Origin: JBAXPV01 sp037132075
Lineage (GTDB): Bacteria; Bacteroidota; Bacteroidia; Bacteroidales; CAIXZF01
Direction of reading: 5' to 3'
Length of the DNA: 64,000 nt
Assembly (NCBI GenBank): GCA_037132075.1
Contig: JBAXPV010000001.1
Span: 1-64,000, forward strand
Shown one piece after another: positions 29,501-38,500 of this stretch; positions within the stretch are counted from its first letter, which is position 1; every line of letters begins with the position of its first letter. The translations under genes were made by a program, and so were the position numbers. The notes below the pieces were generated by a model. It saw nothing but the letters and a program-made list of their open reading frames with translations, was not told the origin of the DNA and made no database searches.

Positions 29501-32500
29501 CAGATCATTTGCCAGGACAATACGGCCACACTGGCCGGAATCATGGGTGGCAGTACTACTGTTGTTAGCTGGACTGCCTCTCCTGCTGTCGGCGCCTTTA
29601 CACCGGATGCCAATACCCTCAATGCAGTCTTTACACCGCCTGTAGGATTCCATGGCATCATCACGCTGACTTTGACCAGCAATGACCCTGACAATGCAGG
29701 ACCTTGTCCATCGGTTAATGATTTTATGTTATTAACAGTCAATCAAGCTGCTACGGTAGATGCAAACCTTGACCAAACCATTTGCCAGGGAACGAGCGTT
29801 ACTTTATCCGGATCAACAGGTGGAAGTACTACTGCTGCTACCTGGTCCAGTTCTATTCCTGGTGGAACCTTTGTTCCGAATGCGACAACGCTCACTGCAA
29901 TCTATACCCCACCAGCAATATTTTTCGGCAATTTCACCCTTACTTTGACCAGCAATGATCCGGACCTCCTCGGTCCTTGTCCTTCAGTACAGGATGCGAT
30001 GATCGTCACGGTAAATCAAGCGGCTACTGCTGATGCAGGGCTAGATGCTGTTATCTGCCAGGGAGGTTCTTATGTCCTAAACGGAATCCTGGGTGGCAGT
30101 GCCATCAGCGGTTCCTGGGCAGCTTCTGTTCCGGGAGGCACCTTTACTCCAGACAACCTAACTTTGAACAGCATTTATTCTCCAATAAACACATATTCAG
30201 GTGCTGTCATTTTAACTCTGACCACTAATGATCCTGATGGTGCACCTGGTCCATGCCAGTCGGTAAATAATACCATGATCCTGGATGTTAATCATGCAGC
30301 TACCATAGATGCAGGACTTGACGAAACGATCTGCCAGGGCAGCTGTGCCCTCCTGAACGCCATTATCGGGGGTGCTGCCACTACTGCAACCTGGACTGAC
30401 GGAGGCATCGGAGGGACTTTTAATCCCAGTGCCACAACGCTGAATGCCTCTTATTGTCCCCCCGCAGCTTTCTCAGGTATCGTTACTTTAAAAGTCACCA
30501 CGAATGACCCTGATGGCATAGGTCCCTGTACTACTGTTAAAGACTCTTTGCAAATAACTGTTCATATGGCTCCTGTTGTAAATGCAGGCCCCAACCAGGT
30601 TATCTGCCAGGACAATACGGCTCAATTGGCGGCCAGCATGAGCGGAAGCACCACCAAGGTTTTTTGGTCTGCCAATCCGCTTGGCGGCGTCTTTAGCCCT
30701 GACATCAATACTTTGGCGGCTACCTTTACCCCTCCTGTAGGATATCATGGCACAATCACCCTAACCCTTACCTCAAACGATCCTGATGGAAGCGGTCCTT
30801 GCGACAGTGTCTCTGATGATATGGTGATCGTTGTCAACCAGGCAGCAACTGTCAATGCCAGCCTCGATGAGACGATTTGCCAGGGAGGTACAGCCAGTCT
30901 GAATGGCTCCCTTGGTGGGAGTGCAACATCAGCAAGCTGGACGAGCAGTGTTAGCGGTGGCACATTTACACCAAATGCCAACGCATTAAATGCCACTTAT
31001 ACACCAGTAGCGTCATTTTATGGAAATATTCAGCTTACGCTGACAAGCAATGACCCGGATGGCGCAGGCCCTTGTCTTGCAGTAAATGACCTGATGATCC
31101 TTACTGTAAACCAGGCCCCGATCGTAAACGCAGGCATTGACCAGACCAGCTGCCAGAATAGCTCGGTAACCTTAGCCGGTGTTTTATCAGGAAGTGCTGT
31201 GTCATGCTCCTGGTCTGCATCACCTGCCATCGGGACTTTCGCTCCAAGCAATACTTCGCTGACGCCCACCTATACACCTCCTGCAAATTTCAATGGAACG
31301 ATCACCTTGCTTATTACCACCAATGACCCAGATGGTAGCGGACCTTGTGGTTCGGTGAGTGACAATATGTTGTTAGTCATTAACCCATTGGCTACCGTTG
31401 ATGCCGGTCCAAACCAAACGGTTTGCCAGGGCACTTCTGCAAGCTTGAATGCGATTGTTGGCGGAGGCGCCAGCAGTGGAAGCTGGTCCGCCTCAGTTCC
31501 TGGTGGTACCTTCACGCCGAATGCGAACTCAGCCACTGCGACATATATGTCTCCGGCAGGTCCACCACCCTTCTCAGGGGTGATTACGCTAACCTATACC
31601 ACGAATGATCCTGATGGTACTGGTCCTTGTTTGCCTGCCAGCGATTTTATGCAATTGACGGTCAACCATGCGGCAACTTTAAGTGTAAACCCACTCCCTG
31701 CTATCTGCCAGGGGAATTGTATTACGCTGAATGGTGTTATCGGCGGCAATGCAACATCTGCTTCATGGACAGCTTCAGTCCCAGGTGGCACTTTCACTCC
31801 TGATGCCAATACGCTGAACGCAATTTATTGTCATCCAGCAGGATTCTCAGGAACGATCATGCTTACCCTGACCACCAATGACCCGGATGGCGCAGGTGGT
31901 CCTTGCCCTGCCTTATCGAGTACAGTTTCTCTAACTGTCAATCCACTTCCTGTTGCCAATGCCGGTCCTGATCAAAGCATCGGATATGGGACCACAACTA
32001 CCCTGGCAGGCACTGCAAGCGGCTGCAGCAGTTGTAGTTACGCATGGACTCCGGCAGGTCTGTTGACCAACGCAACAATACTTAACCCTGTCACTACGAA
32101 TCTGGTAAATCCCCCACCAAAATTTGCATTGGTGGTTACAAATACTACTACTGGATGTTCCAGCATTGCAGATACTGTCAAAGTTACTTTCTTCAACGGG
32201 CCACTTTATGTTGTAGCTACTGCAACTCCTACTCACATTTGCCCGGGTGACACATGCAAAATAAAACTCTCTGCCAATGGTGGGTCCACTCATTACACCT
32301 ATTCATGGCAGCCACTGCCGGCCCCACCCGCTTCATTTACGGCTCCCGATTCGATGATGGTTCATCCTTTGACGACAACCAAGTATTATGCCTCAGTATT
32401 TGATGGCAATACAACCGTAGTTGATTCAATTACCGTTATCGTATGGACACCACCTATCGCCACGGCTTCAAGTAACAGTCCTGTTTGCCAGGATTCATTG

Positions 32501-35500
32501 CTGTCACTCAATTCAACACCAAACAGCATGACAAACTATCATTGGACTGGTCCAAACAGCTATAATGTTACTGGCCAGACTCCAAGTATTCTCCATGCGC
32601 CTATGGCAGCTGCAGGGCAATATCAGGTGATCGTAAAAGATGTGAACGGATGTTCTGACACCGCCTTAACGACAGTAGTGGTGAACCCTACCCCTCTGGT
32701 TACCAACAACGTAACAGCATCACAGTATTGTGCTGGCTTTAACACACCAGTGGTCAATTTTACCAGTAATATTGCCGGTGCATCTTTTAGCTGGACCAAC
32801 AATAATACTGGAATTGGCCTTCCTGCTTCAGGAAGCGGCCCAACACTTCCATCTTTCCTCACAGCAAATACAGGGAATACGGTTCAAACCGCTATCATTA
32901 AAGTGACTGCCAAGGCAAATAATTGCCCTGGTCCTCAACAAGATTTTTACATCACGGTTTACCCAACACCTAAAGTTGATACAATCAGCAATCAAAGTCT
33001 TTGTGTCGGAAGTTCAACAACTGCTGTCACCTTCACTAGTAATGTCAGCGGAACCGTTTTCACATGGACCAATACGACAACGGGGATTGGTTTGGCAGGT
33101 TCTTCCACTGGGAACTCAACAGGAATTCCTTCATTTGTTACGACAAATACAGGTTTAACACCTTTGGTTGGAACGATCCATGTAACGCCTTCGGCTAATA
33201 CCTGTACGGGACCTGACAGGATTTTCACCTTCACTGTCAATCCTTTACCTGTAATGACGCCTCCTGCGAATCAGACGCTATGTCTCAGCGATCCGTCCTT
33301 TGCCTTAAGTGGTGCATTACCTGCTGGTGGAATCTATTCCGGTGCCGGGGTTAGTAGCGGAACTTTTAACCCGCTAACAGCCGGTGTCGGTCCACATATC
33401 ATCACCTATGCCTACACAGATGTTAACGGGTGTTACAACTCCTGTTCCTTCACCATTTCTGTCAACAGTATCACTTCCGGAACTATTGCTGCTGACCAGA
33501 CAATCTGTTCCGGTGATATTCCTGCGGCTTTCACAGAGACGGTTGCAGCAACCGGCGGAGGGACCTTATCCTATAACTGGCAAACTGGGAGCAGTGCTAC
33601 CGGCCCATGGGTTGACGTAGTTCCTCCAGGGACAGCAGCAACCTTTACACCTCCTGCACTTACTGTTGACACCTGGTATCATAGGGTGGTTAATAGTACT
33701 GTAAATGGATGGCCATGTACGGCAGCCAGCAATGTCATTAAAATTACCATCAACAATATTACTGCAGGTGTCATTGGCGCCGACCAGACCATTTGTTCAA
33801 ATACCATTCCTGCAACGCTCACAGCAACAACTGCTGCTATTGGGAGTGGTGTCCTGACTTATATCTGGCAGTCGAGCGCCAATGGAAGCACTGCATGGAC
33901 AACCATCAGCGGCGCCACCAGCGCAACCTACACACCTCCGGCACTTACAGCTGACACATGGTATAGAAGGATTGTGACCAGTACTTTAAATGGAAAATTA
34001 TGTACTGCAACCAGCAATGTGGTTCAGATAACTGTTAACAATGTTATTTCAAGCAGTATTTTAAACGACGAAACTATCTGTAGTGGTTCCGCACCCGCCT
34101 TATTTATTGAAACAGGCGTTTCCAGCGGTGATGGCACCCTGACTTACCAATGGGAATACTCTTTGACCGGTGGCGTTCCATGGACTGCTATTGCCGGAGC
34201 AAGCGCAACAACTTACCAGGCAACGGCTCTGTTTGTTGACACCTGGTATCGCCGAGTCTTAACAAGTACCTTAAATGGCGTCAGCTGTAACTTTGTAAGC
34301 AATTTTGTTAAGGTACAGATCAATAATGTTACAGCTGGTATTGTTGCAACAAGTCAGACAATTTGTTCTGGAACTGCTCCTGCACCATTAACTGTCACCA
34401 CAGCAGCAACCGGATCAGGTGCAATCACTTACATATGGCAAAACGCACCCAGCGCGGCAGGCCCATGGACTGCTATCACCGGGGCTACAGCAGCAACCTA
34501 TCCGCCGCCTGTTTTAACTGCTGACACCTGGTACAGGAGAATCGCTACCAGCACTGTTATCGGTGTACAATGTGGCGCAACAAGCAATGTTATCGCCATT
34601 ACCATTAATAATATCACCCCTGCCGTCATTGCTGCTGATCAAACCATCTGCAGTGGAACGACTCCTGCCTGTTTTACAGTAACAACAGCTCCTGCAGGCA
34701 ATGGAACCTTAGGCTACCAATGGCAAAGCAGCCCGACTGGGACACTGCCTTGGACCAATATTGCCGGGGCTACCAGCTTAACCTACTGTCCTCCAGCTTT
34801 ACTAGTCGACACCTGGTATCACCTGGTCACAACCAATACACTGAATACCGTCAATTGCACTGCAACCAGCAATGACGTTCATATTACTATTAACCATGTC
34901 ACTGCAGGTTCGATTGCTGCTAACCAAACAATTTGCAAAGGCTCCATTCCCGGAGCATTTACTGTGACAACTCCTGGAACAGGGACTGGAACTTTACTGT
35001 ACCAATGGCAAATTGGGACGAGCGCCACAGGTCCATGGACTGCTATCGCAGGTGCCACATCTGCAACTTATGCCCCGCCTTCTTTGACAGCAAATACCTG
35101 GTATAACCTAATTGTAAAAAGTGCTTTGAACGGAGATACCTGTAGCGCCACAACCGGAGTACTGGCAATTACAATTAATTTTGTCACTGCAGGTTATATT
35201 GGCTCAGATACCACAATTTGCAACAATACTGTCCCTCCTGCTTTCACAGTAGATACTTTGGCAACAGGATCGGGTGCGCTTACCTACCAATGGCAAGTGG
35301 CTACCACTTCAGGTGGTGTTATGGGAAATATTGCCGGAGCTACAAGCGCAACTTATACGCCCCCGGCTTTAACGGCTGACAGGTGGTATCAAAGGATTGT
35401 AACGAGTACTCTAAATAGCGTTGCATGTACTGCAGTCAGTAATATCGTCAGAGTAACTGTAAATCATGTCACTGCAGGCATCATTGGCACTGACCAGAGC

Positions 35501-38500
35501 ATCTGCAGCAATGTAATTCCCAATGCATTTACACAAACTACTGCTGCCACTGGCAGTGGAACCTTGAGCTATCAATGGCAACAAAGTACTGTAAGTAGTA
35601 CCGGGCCATGGACAATCATCACAGGTGCAACCAGCGCTACATATACTTCAGCGGCATTAACGTCTAATCATTGGTACCAGTTAATTGTAAGCAGTACCCT
35701 GAATGGTATTGCCTGTACTGCAACAAGTAACGCAATAAAAGTCACCATTAACACAATTACGCCAGGAACAATTACTGCCAATCAAACAATCTGCAGTGGA
35801 ACGGCTCCGGCAACACTTGTCAATGGCACTGCACCAACAGGAGCAGGAACCTTGTCATACCAATGGCAAAACGGACCTAGTGCGACAGGCATATGGACCA
35901 ACATCACAGGAGCAACAGGGGCATCATACACACCACCTGTACTCACCGTTGACACCTGGTACCGAAGAATTGTAACCAGTACACTGGCAACGATGCCTTG
36001 TTCTGACACTACCAATGTCATCAAGATTACAATCAACTCAGTAACTGCCGGAACAATTGCGGCTGATCAGACCATTTGTAGTGGCGGAACTCCTGCATGC
36101 CTTACCGTACCTGTATTACCAGCCGGCAATGGGACGCTGACATACCAATGGCAAAGCAGTCTCACCGGAGTCGGAGGATGGAACAATATCGCCGGAGCAA
36201 CAACACTTAGTTATTGCCCACCTGCGCTGACTGTCAATACCTGGTATCATTTGGTCATTACAAACACCCTCAATTTGATCCCTTGTACAGCAACATCAAA
36301 TGCGATCAAGATCACCATCAACAATGTGACAGCTGGTGTTGTTGCTACAAACCATACCATATGCAAGGCAACAGTTCCTGCGCCATTTACAACCACGACC
36401 AATGCAACCGGAACCGGGACCCTATTGTACCAATGGCAAAGTGGAACAAGCGCCACCGGTCCATGGACAAACATTGCAGGCGCAAACATCGCTACCTATG
36501 CTCCCCCAGCCTTAAGCGCAAACACATGGTATCACCGTATTGTATATAGTGCGTTAAACGGAGATACATGTTCTGCCACCACGTCTTCACTGGCAATTAC
36601 GATTAACTTCGTTACTGCTGGTCATATTAAATCTGACACAACGATTTGTAACAACACTGTTCCTCCTGTTTTCGTAGTGGATACCCTGGCAACTGGCTCC
36701 GGTGCGCTCACCTACCAGTGGCAAATGGCTACCAGTTCACCAGGAACATTTAATGACATCACGGGAGCTACGAGCGCAACCTACACACCACCGGCTCTGA
36801 CGGCAGACAGATGGTACAGAAGGATCGTGACGAGTACCCTAAATGGCGTTTCTTGTACCGCCGTCAGCAATATCGTAAAAGTAACAGTGAATCATGTGAC
36901 TGCAGGCACAATTGCCACCAACCAAACGATCTGCAGCAATGTTGTTCCCAATGCATTTACAGTTACTGCAGCTGCTACGGGAACTGGAACGTTAAGCTAC
37001 CAATGGCAACAAAGCACCAGCAGCAATACTGGTCCATGGACTGACATTAGTGGCGCAACTTCTGCCACCTATGCACCACCTGCTTTAACGGCAAACCATT
37101 GGTACCAGGTTATTGTAACCAGCACCTTGAATGGGAAAGCCTGTACTGCTAACAGCAATAGTGTTAAAATAACAGTAAACACCATCACTCCAGGGACTAT
37201 TGCTACGAACCAAACGATTTGCAGTGGCACTGCCCCTGCTACTTTGATCAATGGAACAGCTCCAACCGGGGCCGGCACCTTATCTTATCAGTGGCAAAGC
37301 GGACCGAGTGCCACCGGAATCTGGACTAACATCACAGGGGCTACCGGAGCAACTTATACACCAGCCGCGCTTACTGTTGACACCTGGTATCGCCGTATCG
37401 TTACAAGTACGATCACTCCTATAGGTTGTTCTGACACGACAAATGTCATTAAGATTACCATTAACTCTGTAACTTCAGGCACCGTAGCGGCTGACCAGAC
37501 CATCTGCAGTGGCGGAATCCCTAATTGTTTCACAGTTCCTGTGCTGCCTTCGGGTACGGGGACGCTGTCGTACCAATGGCAAAGCAGTCCTACCGGGGTA
37601 AGTGGCTGGACAGATATTGCCGGTGCAACGACACTGAGCTATTGTCCACCTGCATTGACAACGACCACCTGGTATCACCTGGTCGTAACAAGCACCTTAA
37701 ACACTGTTGCCTGTAAGGCAACGACTGCTGCTATAAAAGTCACAATCAATAATGTGACAGCAGGTGTGGTGACAAACAACCAGACCATTTGCTACAACAC
37801 AACTCCTGCTGCTTTTACAGTTAGCACGGCAGCTACTGGAAGTAACCTCATTTATCAGTGGCAAGCCGGGACAAGTGCTACGGGTCCCTGGACAAATATC
37901 CTTGGTGCGACGACAGCTACGTACACGCCACCGTCTCTTACGGCAGATACCTGGTATCATAGAATTGTAAAAAGTATCCTGAACGGCGACACCTGTACGG
38001 CAACGAGTAATACTCTGGCCATCAGCATCAACAATGTCACTTCAGGAACTGTTGCCTCAGATCAGACAATCTGCAGCGGCGCTGCCCCGATTGGATTTAC
38101 CGTGACTACTGCTGCTACAGGAACAGGTACGCTTAGTTATCAGTGGCAAACCGGTGCATGCCCAAGTGGTCCCTGGACAAATATACCAGGAGCAACTTTA
38201 GCAACATATTCTGCCCCAACCCTTACAACAAATACGGGTTATCGAAGAATAACCACCAGTACCCTTAATACTGTTCCGTGTTCAGCATACACTAATGTCA
38301 TCTGTATCACGATCAATAATGTTTCGGCAGGTACTATCGCTGCGGATCAGACCATATGTAATGGAGACGATCCTGTTCCGTTTACAGCAGGAACGGCTGC
38401 TACGGGAAGCGGCACCCTAAGCTACCAGTGGCAAAGTGCCCCGGCAGCAGCAGGTCCGTGGACAGATCTCAATGGGGCTACTGCAACAACGTATGACGCT

